Position numbers and translations under genes: made by a program. DNA of 42,071 bases from Planctomycetota bacterium (GTDB lineage Bacteria > Planctomycetota > UBA8742 > UBA2392): assembly GCA_003576915.1 (NCBI GenBank), contig QEVF01000031.1, forward strand, positions 1 through 42,071, given 5' to 3'. The notes beneath the pieces are model-generated. The model was not told the origin of the DNA, did not search any database, and worked only from the letters and a program-made list of their open reading frames with translations. Shown here one piece after another: positions 1-9,028 of this stretch. Each line of letters starts with the position of its first letter. Position 1 is the stretch's first letter.

Positions 1-3000
1 GTGGCGCGAGCCGTTGCCGGGCCCGGCGGGGTTGTCGGGGTCCGCCGTGGGATCGTCGGACGTCGCGTAGAGCGTGGTCTGGTCGGGGTTGGTCGTGCCA
101 TCGGGAAGGTTGGCGGGCGGATTGTTGGGACCGCGGTACCAGTTGACGCGCTGCCGCGTGCCCGAGGCGCGACGGTCATAGATCACGCGGTCGCTGTGTT
201 GGACGTTGTTGTCGCTCTCGATGCTGGAGAGATTGAGCGTGGAAAGGTTAGTGCCTTTGGCGTTGTAGACGACCTTGCTGAGCTTGTCGTCGAGGTCGTG
301 GAAGTAGACGTCGAGGTCATCGGGCGTCGCGCTGGCGCCGTTGTTGTCGGCCTCGTACCAGCGGGCCTCGTATTTCATCATGGAGTTGCCGTCGTAGGCG
401 TAGGCAAAGCTGCTCATGAGGGCGTCGGGCGCGTCGGGCAGTGCGTTGGCGTTTTCGTCGCGCACGTGGCGCACCTGTGTCAGGCGCAGCATGTTGTCGC
501 GCTTGAAGTCGGAGATGATGGGCTTGGTGAAGTCAGCCTCGTGCCATTGCGTGCGGCGGCGATGAAGCAGCCCGCCGCCGAAGTACTGGTAGGAAGCGAT
601 GACGCCCTTGTCGACGTAGATGCCGGTGCCCGCGCCGCGCCAAAGGTGCGTGTCGATGGGCCTGCCCTTTCGGTCAAAGCGCCACTGGGTCATGGTGAAG
701 CGCCCGCCGTTTTCGCGGGTGTGGCGGCGGGAGAGTTCATCGAAGGATGAGAGGGTGTAGCTGGAGAAGAAGGCCTGACTGGAGCCGCCGGTGTAAACGC
801 GGCTGAAGTCGATTTCCGTGTTGCCAAGGGTGTTGTAGGCGAAGCTGGTTTCCGTCGCGACGCCGCCGGAGACCGAGGGGTCGTCGCTGCGGGCGTAGCC
901 GAGGCGGTAGAGCCCGTCAAACTCGAGCACGGCGCCGCTTTCGCCGGTGATGCCGAAGGCGGTGGGCACGCCCGAGGTGTTGGCCGTTTCCGTCAGGGGG
1001 AGATCGTTGGCGTCGAAGGTTCGCGTGACCACGGTGCCGTTGGGATCGATCGTGTTGAGCAGGTTGGAGTTGCCGTCGTAGGCGTTGCCGGCCGCCGGCG
1101 CATAGAAGGGGCCGCCGCCGACGAGATTGAGCGTATGGCTCGAGCCGGCGCTGCGTTTGAGACCGACGCCGGAGCCGGGAACTGCCGCGTCAGCGAACTC
1201 GGTCTGAAGCCAGCGCTGGGCGAGGTCGTAGCTGTAGGAGGTCGCGTTGCCCGTCGGGTCGATGGTCTGGACCACGTTCGAGTTCTTGTCATACAGCGTG
1301 CGCGAGACGATGTGCTCCGTGGTCGGGCTTACCAGGCCCGTGGCCGGATTGACGCGGCGGCGCACGACGTCTTCAAGCTTGGCGCGGATGCCGCGCCCGA
1401 GCAGGTCATACTCGTAGCGACGCACGGCTCCGCGGCGATCCACGGCCTTGACCAGTTGTCCGCGGGAGTCATAGCGCCAGGTGCGCTCGTACTGCTCGCC
1501 GCTGGCGAGCATGGGGGCCAGTTCGCGCGTCATGCGGTTGAGGGAGTCATAGAAGAACTGCGTAGTCAGCACGCGTTGGGTCTGCTCGACCTGGTCGAAC
1601 AGGCGGGCGGTTTGCGCCACCAGGTTGCCGTTGGCGTCGTAGGCGTATTCGTTGGTGTTGACGTCAGGCGAGGCGGTGAACTGGTCGTCGGTCACGGAGG
1701 CCAGCCGGTTGTAGGCGTCGTAGGAGTAGGTTGTCAGGTAGCTCAAGTCGTCCAGCGTCTGCTCGACCTGGCCATTGGACCTGAATTTCACGCGGCTCGT
1801 GCTCCAGCCAAACTGGAAGTTCGTCCGCGTTTCATCCATGGAGTAGCTGAGGCTCAAGCCACTCCGGGTCTGCGCCAGAACGCGGCTGAGATAGGCCCGC
1901 CCGAGGTTGTCGTAAAAGGTCTCGGAGTGTGCCAGCAACTGGCCGGGGCTTGACCAGCTCCAGGTAGCGGGGGCGGTGAATTGGCGCTTGCGGCCAAAGC
2001 GCTTGGCCGACACGACGCTGCCGGCGCGGTTGTAGGCCAGTTCCGTGTAGTTGGGATTGGTCGCCAGGCGGTCTTCGACCTTGATGAGGCGATCAAAGGC
2101 GTCGAAGTAGGCGTGGCTGTCGTTTCCGCGCCCGTCCACCGAGCGAACCGTGTTGGAGTTCAAGTCGAAGAAGGACTCACTCTGGATCAGTGCGCCGGCC
2201 TTCAGGACGCTGGTGCCGTCAAAGCCAAAATAGCCCTTGATGGCGCGGTTCAATTCGTCGAAGTCGGTCGCACTCCTGTTGCCCTCAGGCAGGATCGTTT
2301 CAACGGGGCGATAGAGGCGGTCATAGCCGAAGGTCGTTGTGCGGCTCAAGCCGATTGATATGGGCTCCGTGACGCTGGTGACCATGTCCAGAAGGTTGTA
2401 GGCGAATGTCGTGGTGATCTGGGCGGGCGTCTGCGGGTTTCCATTTTCATCGAAGTTGCTGACACCGCTGCTCTCCACGTTGCCGTTGAGGTCAAACGCG
2501 GCGGTCGTGTAATACACGACGTTGCCGTGGTCCGTCACGGGCGGCGTCTCTGCCCGGAGGGTCTGGTCCAACTGGTTGACGTAGCTTGTGAACGTGTAGC
2601 CGCGGGGGTCCGTGGTGGTGATCAAGCGGCCGACCGAGTTGTAGCCGAAGGTGGTGATCAGCGGGCTGGCAGTCTGGTCACCGTGTCGCGTGGACAGCAG
2701 GTAGCCCTTCTCATATCCCGCGGTTCCGTAGGTGAAGCGCGTGACCACGCCCGCCTGGTCGGTGACGGTGAGCAGCTGTCCCGATGAATTGTAGGTGAAA
2801 AGCGTCTGGATGAATTGACCTACGTTGAGGCTGTCGGGGCTGATGGTGGCGCTGACGCCGGGCGAGGTCACGCTCGCGAGGGTGCCGTCGGGGTTGTAGG
2901 TGTAGGTCGTCGCGAATTCAGCGCTCTGGTCCACCGTAATGGGCGCGTTCGTGACGATGTCGTACCCTGCGCCAAGTTCATACGCGCGCGGGCTGACGCT

Positions 3001-5394
3001 CGTCGCCAGCAGGTTGAATGCTGCAGTGCTGGTGTAGGTGAATGTCGCCAGCAGGCCGTTGACCTGGTCCGCGGGCAGACCCGCTGTGCCGGCTGTTCCG
3101 GGATGCTGAAGAACGCGCAATAGGTTGCCCCGGGAGCGCTGGCTGGAGCTGGTGATGTCGAAGCGGAAGCGCGTGCTCCTTCCGCTCGGTTGCGTCACAC
3201 CTGTCGTGTTGAACTGGGAATCGTAAGTAAAGCTGGACTCGTAATAGTCAGGGTCGCTCGCGCGCAATTTGGCGCCGGTTTGTGAAAGCGCTGTGTTCCA
3301 CTCGCCAGTGTAGTGGCGAACGTAATCGGCCGTTCCAAGAGGCGCGCTGCCGGCCTGCACCTGCACGCGATACTCCGAGCGATAGTTTAGTGCATTGATG
3401 ATATTGACCTTGCAGCGGCCCAGCGCGTCCACTCCGCCATAGACAATATGGGTCCGGTGGGTTGCGTCGCCGGCACCGGTGCGGCCGACATCCTGGTAAT
3501 CCACGCGCCCCTGGGCATCATAGTGGTTGCTCAGCCAGCCCAACGGCGAGGTTTCATTGGCTTGCCGGGCATCTATCACCTCCAGCATGTTGCCGGAGGC
3601 GTCATACGTGAATTGCACGCGGGTTCTGAAGTTGGCGCCCTTCGTCTCGCTGAAGTAGCGTTCCGTTTGTGGCAGCTTGATCTCGAGCAGATCGGCCGTC
3701 GAGAGATCGTAGACGAATTCCCACTCGCGGGGACCGACATAGGAAGTGCCGATCACGCCGGCCTGCGCGGTGTAATCCGCATAATCACGCAGAACGGTGA
3801 GACGACCGTGGGGCCCATACTCGAACTCGAGCACGTAGCGCGAAGGAGTCATCGGGTCGTACTGGTCGCCGCGCATCTGCTCCAGCTGCCCCAGAGCATT
3901 GTATATGAACTGGACCTTGTTCCCGAATCGGTCCGACACTGAGGTCTGGCGGAAGAGGCGCCGGTTGGCTGTGTCCTGGTTGCTGGCCTGAAAAGTGATG
4001 CTCGATCCATGGGGACCGTAAAGTGTGTAAACATCGTCCAGTTCGTTGGCGGGAGTTCCATTGTCACTGCGGAAGAATTCCACGAAGAATCCGGCGAGTG
4101 TGTAGGGACCGACGCCGGAGGCGCCCCCTGGGGCCAGCGCGAACATGTCAATGCGTCCAGAGCCGTCATACAGTGTGATCACGTCGTTCGAGTAGACCAG
4201 CCGCGCATCGAAGCTCGCATTCCAGCCGCGGCCCAGTGCCCCCAGGTATTCGAGGGCGCTGCGATAAGTGACTCCTGCCCCGAGCGGGAGCATTCTGCCG
4301 GGGATGGTTACGAGGGGCAGGTCATGCCGGAATTCGCCGTTGTGCAGGTAAACCGAGGTAGCGCCGACCGTCGCGCCTTGTGGCGGCTCAGGCAGACTTC
4401 CGGACTCACGGTTTGCAATCAACTGCTGAGGCGCAAAAACCTCCATGGTGCCGCGGCAGATGTCCTGCCCCGTCGAAGATCGAATGTAATAGACGTGCGA
4501 TAGAATGTCGGCCATGGGCGCGGCTGAAAATGCCACCTCACACTGATCGGCATTGATCACATGGGTCACGGTTCCCGTCACGCCGAAGCCTTCGACGAAT
4601 ACGGTCATGCCTGCCGCAAATGCCTGTCCCTGAGTTTTGGTGATCGTGGCAAGGACCGTCTGCCCTTGAGGCACCATGGCAAAGCCGGAGGCGTAGGCGG
4701 TGGTGGACGTCACATGAACTACTTTGAAGCCGTCAAGCACGGGGCCGTTGTTCACCGTCGAGCCGTTGCTGACGAAACACCAGCGAAAGCGCACGTCGGC
4801 TTGTCCCGCCCAGGGGTTGAGGTTGAGCCAGCAGGTGTTAGCTGTGGCTCCGCCGAGGCCTGTGCCGGTCCAGCAGGCATTGCCGCCGCCGAATCTGGAT
4901 GCAAGCAGATTGCTCGTGTTGGTATTGCCGTTGTATGCAACGGAGGAACCCGTGACGTCGCTCCAGAGGGTGCCACCGTTGATGGACACCTGGAGTTTCA
5001 TTCCGTCCTGATTGGCCTGGGCGCGAATCCAGAGCTTGTATTCAAGCACCAATCCGGACTGGCCCGAGAAATTGAATATGGGCGAGTGCAGCCACGTCGT
5101 GGTGTTGTTCTGATAATTGGCCGCGGGGCGATTGGCCCACGCCTGAACGTTGGTACCGCCCTCTCCCTGTCGTGGGCTGGCGATGGTGCCATTGCTCCAG
5201 GGGCTGCCGCCGGTCGCTGGCCCGGTACCGTAATTCACCTTGAAGTCCGACGCCTGCTGAGCGTCGGACGGTTGATAGGGAAACACACTTATGGTCGGAG
5301 GCGCCTGCCCAAGAAGGGCATGGCCCAACAGCGCGAACAACGCCCAAAGACTCATGAATGCCGGGACTCGCGTTGCCCCAATGATGTGGCGCAT
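1..5394 (-). CDS. Secreted RHS/YD-repeat giant protein (3' end outside window)
   Basis: A single open frame of 1798 codons runs on the minus strand from ATG at 5394 to the window edge without a stop, so the C-terminus is missing. The start is preceded by TTGGAG. Residues 1 to about 27 form a signal peptide ending near LLGQA. Residues about 30-215 form a jelly-roll/MAM- or LamG-like domain, with text such as WLHSPIFNF and LDGFKVVHV. Around residues 345-430 there is a DUF6531-like entry region (VYLHNGEFRHDLPLVTIPG). From about residue 495 to the edge there are dozens of YD/RHS repeats (FGYNSVGRLITT, YAYDANGNLVAQ, RYEYDLLGRG). RHS proteins build large beta-cocoon shells, usually secreted or cell-surface, and often release a variable C-terminal toxin. 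Any toxin or core domain would lie left of position 1 and cannot be judged here. The repeat identity is certain; the biological role is not. Confidence 0.93.
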   Translation of the reverse strand, partial: MRHIIGATRVPAFMSLWALFALLGHALLGQAPPTISVFPYQPSDAQQASDFKVNYGTGPATGGSPWSNGTIASPRQGEGGTNVQAWANRPAANYQNNTTTWLHSPIFNFSGQSGLVLEYKLWIRAQANQDGMKLQVSINGGTLWSDVTGSSVAYNGNTNTSNLLASRFGGGNACWTGTGLGGATANTCWLNLNPWAGQADVRFRWCFVSNGSTVNNGPVLDGFKVVHVTSTTAYASGFAMVPQGQTVLATITKTQGQAFAAGMTVFVEGFGVTGTVTHVINADQCEVAFSAAPMADILSHVYYIRSSTGQDICRGTMEVFAPQQLIANRESGSLPEPPQGATVGATSVYLHNGEFRHDLPLVTIPGRMLPLGAGVTYRSALEYLGALGRGWNASFDARLVYSNDVITLYDGSGRIDMFALAPGGASGVGPYTLAGFFVEFFRSDNGTPANELDDVYTLYGPHGSSITFQASNQDTANRRLFRQTSVSDRFGNKVQFIYNALGQLEQMRGDQYDPMTPSRYVLEFEYGPHGRLTVLRDYADYTAQAGVIGTSYVGPREWEFVYDLSTADLLEIKLPQTERYFSETKGANFRTRVQFTYDASGNMLEVIDARQANETSPLGWLSNHYDAQGRVDYQDVGRTGAGDATHRTHIVYGGVDALGRCKVNIINALNYRSEYRVQVQAGSAPLGTADYVRHYTGEWNTALSQTGAKLRASDPDYYESSFTYDSQFNTTGVTQPSGRSTRFRFDITSSSQRSRGNLLRVLQHPGTAGTAGLPADQVNGLLATFTYTSTAAFNLLATSVSPRAYELGAGYDIVTNAPITVDQSAEFATTYTYNPDGTLASVTSPGVSATISPDSLNVGQFIQTLFTYNSSGQLLTVTDQAGVVTRFTYGTAGYEKGYLLSTRHGDQTASPLITTFGYNSVGRLITTTDPRGYTFTSYVNQLDQTLRAETPPVTDHGNVVYYTTAAFDLNGNVESSGVSNFDENGNPQTPAQITTTFAYNLLDMVTSVTEPISIGLSRTTTFGYDRLYRPVETILPEGNRSATDFDELNRAIKGYFGFDGTSVLKAGALIQSESFFDLNSNTVRSVDGRGNDSHAYFDAFDRLIKVEDRLATNPNYTELAYNRAGSVVSAKRFGRKRQFTAPATWSWSSPGQLLAHSETFYDNLGRAYLSRVLAQTRSGLSLSYSMDETRTNFQFGWSTSRVKFRSNGQVEQTLDDLSYLTTYSYDAYNRLASVTDDQFTASPDVNTNEYAYDANGNLVAQTARLFDQVEQTQRVLTTQFFYDSLNRMTRELAPMLASGEQYERTWRYDSRGQLVKAVDRRGAVRRYEYDLLGRGIRAKLEDVVRRRVNPATGLVSPTTEHIVSRTLYDKNSNVVQTIDPTGNATSYSYDLAQRWLQTEFADAAVPGSGVGLKRSAGSSHTLNLVGGGPFYAPAAGNAYDGNSNLLNTIDPNGTVVTRTFDANDLPLTETANTSGVPTAFGITGESGAVLEFDGLYRLGYARSDDPSVSGGVATETSFAYNTLGNTEIDFSRVYTGGSSQAFFSSYTLSSFDELSRRHTRENGGRFTMTQWRFDRKGRPIDTHLWRGAGTGIYVDKGVIASYQYFGGGLLHRRRTQWHEADFTKPIISDFKRDNMLRLTQVRHVRDENANALPDAPDALMSSFAYAYDGNSMMKYEARWYEADNNGASATPDDLDVYFHDLDDKLSKVVYNAKGTNLSTLNLSSIESDNNVQHSDRVIYDRRASGTRQRVNWYRGPNNPPANLPDGTTNPDQTTLYATSDDPTADPDNPAGPGNGSRH

Positions 5395-6087
5395 GGATTC
5401 TCCAATTTTTTGTCGCAGGTCAGACTGCAATGCAACTACCCCGTAATGCATGAGGCCTCAAGTATTTTTCCAAGTTTATTGACGTAATGACTCCCTAGTG
5501 ACATTTTGTTTATCCATACCTGTGCAATATGTGCGTTTACTGAGGTCCCGTGGGGGCCTTTCAACCACTGGAAACAGCGGACACAGTTGCGCCGCAAAAG
5601 TCCCGCGGACTGCTCGGGGCGCCCCCGGGGCAGGCAGCCGCAACGGAACTGATCTTGTAAGCGGTCGCTGACCGAAACACGCTCACTGGGGCGCTAAGGG
5701 AATGGTGCCCGAGCGGCAGTTGGCTCCGGCCCCCGGCATTGGTGCGGGTAAAACGTCGCTAGCAGGCCGTTGAAACCGCGTCTGGGCGCGGCCAGCGGGC
5801 TGCTCTCAGGTTCTTTTTCGCTCCGACCATTGGGTTTTCTGGCCGCCGCGCTTGGCTCGCGCGGTGGTTCTGCTTGCGCGCCTATTGCGCGAGGCCCAGG
5901 TTTCCAGCCTCTGCTGGTTGTACGTCGCTGAGCCGGCCGGCAGCCAAGGCTTGCTTCTCCACCTTCCTGGGCACCGCGTTCGGGCCCGCCCTGACTTTCG
6001 CAAAGCAAGAAATGGCGGCGGCGCAACGGCTCGGGTGCAATTACAATGTGGTCCCCCACCTGGGTTCCCCTGCTCTGTGGAGCTCCC
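5395..6087. other. Long divergent intergenic region
   Basis: About 690 bases separate the RHS gene (minus) from the PA14 gene (plus). The half next to the RHS gene (5400-5560) is visibly AT-richer and should hold its promoter, but I could not fix a convincing -35/-10 pair. The other half is GC-rich with several short inverted repeats, for example CGGTC-GCT-GACCG near 5664. Open frames on both strands here have no signal peptide, domain or ribosome site, and I do not call them genes. Near the right end a TACAAT hexamer may serve the PA14 gene. Confidence 0.6.
6042..6047 (+). promoter_or_regulatory. Possible -10 element of the PA14 gene
   Basis: A TACAAT hexamer ends 40 bases before the chosen ATG at 6088. 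No good -35 lies 16-18 bases upstream, so this is a weak call based on the -10 match and position only. Confidence 0.25.
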
Positions 6088-8829
6088 ATGGGCAAACTGA
6101 CCCCCGCAACGCTGGTGCTGCTCTGCGGCGCACTGCTGGCCGCCGCGCTGTTCATGTTTGGCACCCGCAGGCCGGACGCCAGCGCAGGACATGGCACTGA
6201 AATCTTCCCGGCGTGCGCCGGCAACATCCCGGCGTGCGCCGTCGAAAACCCGGCCTCGCGCCAGCCGGAGCAGGCGCAAGCGTTGCCGGCGCCCCAAGAC
6301 TCTGACAGCGCCCGGGAGTCCATGCCTGAGCCTCCACGGCGCAAGGACGCTTCCGACAGGCCTGTCGGAAGCGTCAAGATCAAACAATCGGGCTCATCGG
6401 AACCGGGAGGTAGTTCATCCTCGGGAGATCGCCCCAACCTGCCCACCCGGCCGCCCTCTCCCCCGGCCCCCAAGCGAATCATCGACGCCTCACCTCCGCC
6501 GAACCAGAACCTGGGCGCAACGAGGCCGTTTTCGCGGGTGCTGAATCGTCCGTCGCCGGAGTTGGAACTGTCCGACGTCTCCGAAAAGCTGAAGCAGGAC
6601 CGGCGCGGCCTCTACGGGCAGTACTGGGCGTTTGACAGTGATCCATTGACCGCTCTTGCCCAGGAAGGTGCCAAGCCCTTGTCGGAGCGGAAGCCCGACT
6701 TGGTGCGGATCGATCCCCAGATCTTCTTTGTGGACAATGACGCCTTTGCCGACTTGCCCTTCCCCCAGGCCAACTTCGCCGCGCGATGGGAAGGCTTCCT
6801 GGTCGTACCCAAGGCCGCAACCTTCTGGCTGTTTCTGGGCTGCGACAATGCCGGGCGCGTGGACATCAATGGCGAAACGGTACTGCTGAATCAGGTGCAA
6901 ACCCGCTACGTGGAGGTGAGCACGGCGCTGGACCTCGCTCCGGGCCTGCACCGACTGACCCTGGAGTTCGCACAGGGAATGCTCAGCAACAACGACAGCT
7001 GGCGCTGCGCCCGCAAACTGATGTGGGTGCCGCCCGGGGAAAGCAGACCGGTGGCCCTGCCCCCGGAGATGCTGATGTTGCCGCAATGGATGTGGACCGA
7101 TGAAGCTCCGATCATCACCAAGCTGAGCAAAGGCGAAGGCGAGATCGGCGATGAAATCACGATTTACGGGCAGGGCTTCTGCGACGGATCTCAAGCCCCA
7201 ACGGAGGACGGCTTTGCGGCGCTGGACGATCTTTTTGCGCCACAAGTGGATTTCAACGGGCAGCGGGCGAAGGTCTTGAAGTACACGCCTCAGGAGTTGA
7301 CGGTCAGGGTTCCCATTGGAGCCGGCAGTGGGAGGCTCACGGTGGTGCGCCATCTTGTCTTGACGTCAGACGCCACGGGTAATCACAGCGGGCCGCTCCA
7401 CGTCAAGGTGATCCCGAGCAACTCTGTCGAATTCAAGGTGACCACCCAGTTCGGCCTGCTGGCACACTGGTACAACCTCAACAATGTTCCAAACGTCGAC
7501 TTTGACGGGTTAGCCACGCGCATCGTCCCGGAGATCGTCCGCATAGAACCAGGTTTTGAGTGGGTCATGCGCGGACGTGCACCGGTGCCGTTTGCAAAGG
7601 GAGCTCTGGCTTGTTCGTGGGAAGGGTACCTTGGTGTTCCCCATGGCGAGGCAGGTTTCCTGTGCATAGACAGTGTCAGCCCCATTCGCGTTGTCGTCGG
7701 CGATCTTCATCAGGAACCCGAGCCCAGCAGTTCTACAGACACGCGCCACGTGAGAATCTGGATTGGCTCAGGGGACGAAAGAAAGCTCCCCCTGAGAGTT
7801 GTGTGGATCGCAGACACGGACTCGGCGCTGTTTCCCATCGAGTGGGAGTCCCATGCTCAGACTGGCGAAGTCGAAGTCGAGGGTCTCCGCACGCCGATCG
7901 TATCCGTCCGGACGCGCAGGCTTCCGGCCTGCCTCCTTTTCCCTCCCATTGTGCCGTCCAAACCGCCGGCCATTACGAAAGTCTGGCCCGGCGAGACTGA
8001 GGCGCCTCTCAACCTGCCCTTTGAAACGCCGAAGGACCGCCCTTCCATCGCGGAGGGACAGTCCTTCCAGGTGGGCCTCCATGTCTTTCGCGACAAAGCC
8101 AGCGCGGACATCCCCCTGGAACTCTTCGTCGATGGCATGGCGCTCAGCTACAAAGTGGCCGCGTCCCAGCGGAGCGGTACCGAGGGAAAGGAAGTCATCC
8201 TCTTGGACTGCGTTCTCCCGCCAAGTTGCGGCGAGGGCAAGCTCACCGCCAAACTCGGGCTGGCCGTCAGCGAACCCTTCTTCATCGATGTTGCCAACAA
8301 GGGCCTTGTCGCCTTCCTCTATGACCTGCCCGACCCCGTGGGATACAGCCAGTTCCCTGACGTCGCGGCCCTGACCTGTCACTCCATCCGCAAGGAACGG
8401 AGCATCGATTTCACGACAGCCGAGAGCTTTGCACTGCCCTTCGTTGCCGAGACATTTGCCGTGGAGTGGTTCGGGGCCATCATAGTCGAACACGAAGGTT
8501 GGTACACGTTCACGGCACGCAGCGACGATGGCTGCCGCGTCTGGGTCAACGGGGCGGAGATCATCAACGACGACAACCTCCATGCGCCCCGGGAGACCCG
8601 CAGCGAAAGGCTCAGGCTGCTGCCCGGCACCTACTCCTTCCGCATGCAGTATTTTGAAAACACGCAGCACGAGTGCTGCACGCTTTACTGGGAAGCTAAC
8701 GACCTGGGGGAAAATCTGCTGATCGAGCGCCAGGTGATACCCAGCCGCGCATTCACCTGGGTGAATGCGGGACCCCTGCCCGACAAACCAGCGACGGGCA
8801 AGCGCGCTGACGGAAGCAGCTACGATTAG
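6088..8829 (+). CDS. Membrane-anchored or exported PA14/IPT multidomain protein
   Basis: The frame is open from 6046, but ATG 6088 is preferred. It follows GTGGAG and gives a clean N-terminal hydrophobic segment (residues 5-24), making 913 residues. Residues about 30-150 are a Pro/Ser/Arg-rich linker containing a PACAGN/PACAVE duplication. PA14-type domains follow at about 171-318, 451-538 (degenerate) and 738-871. The last has the typical WYTFTARSDDGCRVWVNG and ending LYWEAND. An IPT/TIG fold sits at 341-421 (ITKLSKGEGEIGDEITIYGQ). PA14 domains commonly bind carbohydrate, so a surface adhesin or polysaccharide-binding role is likely, but no catalytic domain is visible. A 30-bp perfect palindrome lies within the linker codons (see findings). 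It stands alone, separated by about 200 bases from the next operon. Confidence 0.88.
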   Translation: MGKLTPATLVLLCGALLAAALFMFGTRRPDASAGHGTEIFPACAGNIPACAVENPASRQPEQAQALPAPQDSDSARESMPEPPRRKDASDRPVGSVKIKQSGSSEPGGSSSSGDRPNLPTRPPSPPAPKRIIDASPPPNQNLGATRPFSRVLNRPSPELELSDVSEKLKQDRRGLYGQYWAFDSDPLTALAQEGAKPLSERKPDLVRIDPQIFFVDNDAFADLPFPQANFAARWEGFLVVPKAATFWLFLGCDNAGRVDINGETVLLNQVQTRYVEVSTALDLAPGLHRLTLEFAQGMLSNNDSWRCARKLMWVPPGESRPVALPPEMLMLPQWMWTDEAPIITKLSKGEGEIGDEITIYGQGFCDGSQAPTEDGFAALDDLFAPQVDFNGQRAKVLKYTPQELTVRVPIGAGSGRLTVVRHLVLTSDATGNHSGPLHVKVIPSNSVEFKVTTQFGLLAHWYNLNNVPNVDFDGLATRIVPEIVRIEPGFEWVMRGRAPVPFAKGALACSWEGYLGVPHGEAGFLCIDSVSPIRVVVGDLHQEPEPSSSTDTRHVRIWIGSGDERKLPLRVVWIADTDSALFPIEWESHAQTGEVEVEGLRTPIVSVRTRRLPACLLFPPIVPSKPPAITKVWPGETEAPLNLPFETPKDRPSIAEGQSFQVGLHVFRDKASADIPLELFVDGMALSYKVAASQRSGTEGKEVILLDCVLPPSCGEGKLTAKLGLAVSEPFFIDVANKGLVAFLYDLPDPVGYSQFPDVAALTCHSIRKERSIDFTTAESFALPFVAETFAVEWFGAIIVEHEGWYTFTARSDDGCRVWVNGAEIINDDNLHAPRETRSERLRLLPGTYSFRMQYFENTQHECCTLYWEANDLGENLLIERQVIPSRAFTWVNAGPLPDKPATGKRADGSSYD
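6346..6375. repeat. 30-bp perfect palindrome inside the PA14 gene
   Basis: The two halves, each starting GACGCTTCCGACAGG, are exact reverse complements with no spacer. It encodes residues 87-96 (around ASDRPVGSV) in the low-complexity linker. A related DRPVG peptide occurs in the PDZ/toroid protein near 13511, with an imperfect version of the same DNA. Confidence 0.8.
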
Positions 8830-8916
8830 TTTCCGGTCCGCGCCCGTCCTTGGCTCGTTCTAACCCTTCAGTTCTCGACAATCCGCCACAGCGAACAACT
8901 TTTCAGGCCCGTTTGC

Positions 8917-8945
8917 TTGCCACCCGCCGAACGATGTGGGACAAT
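8917..8945 (+). promoter_or_regulatory. Candidate sigma-70-type promoter for the DUF1800 operon
   Basis: TTGCCA (8917-8922) and GACAAT (8940-8945) are separated by 17 bases, 5/6 and 4/6 matches to consensus. Transcription would begin near 8952, giving a leader of about 77 bases before ATG 9029. Confidence 0.45.
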
Positions 8946-9028
8946 AAGTTTACATCTAAAGCAATCTTCATGCTGACCGCGCATCGTGGCGCGGCTGCTT
9001 TGCCCACCGGCAAGAGGGGGACTCACCC

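Noticed and set aside
1..4503. Several long open frames on the plus strand opposite the RHS gene
   Set aside because: They have no family features and low-complexity Val/Gly/Arg composition. The minus-strand frame is a continuous RHS protein over the whole stretch.
5700..5775. tRNA-like text (GGTGCCCGAGCGG) resembling a Leu/Ser tRNA D-arm
   Set aside because: No matching acceptor stem, anticodon stem or GTTCGA T-loop follows.
5694..6482. 262-codon minus-strand open frame in the long intergenic region
   Set aside because: Runs across the start and linker of the PA14 gene, has biased Arg/Gly/Ser composition and no recognisable motif.
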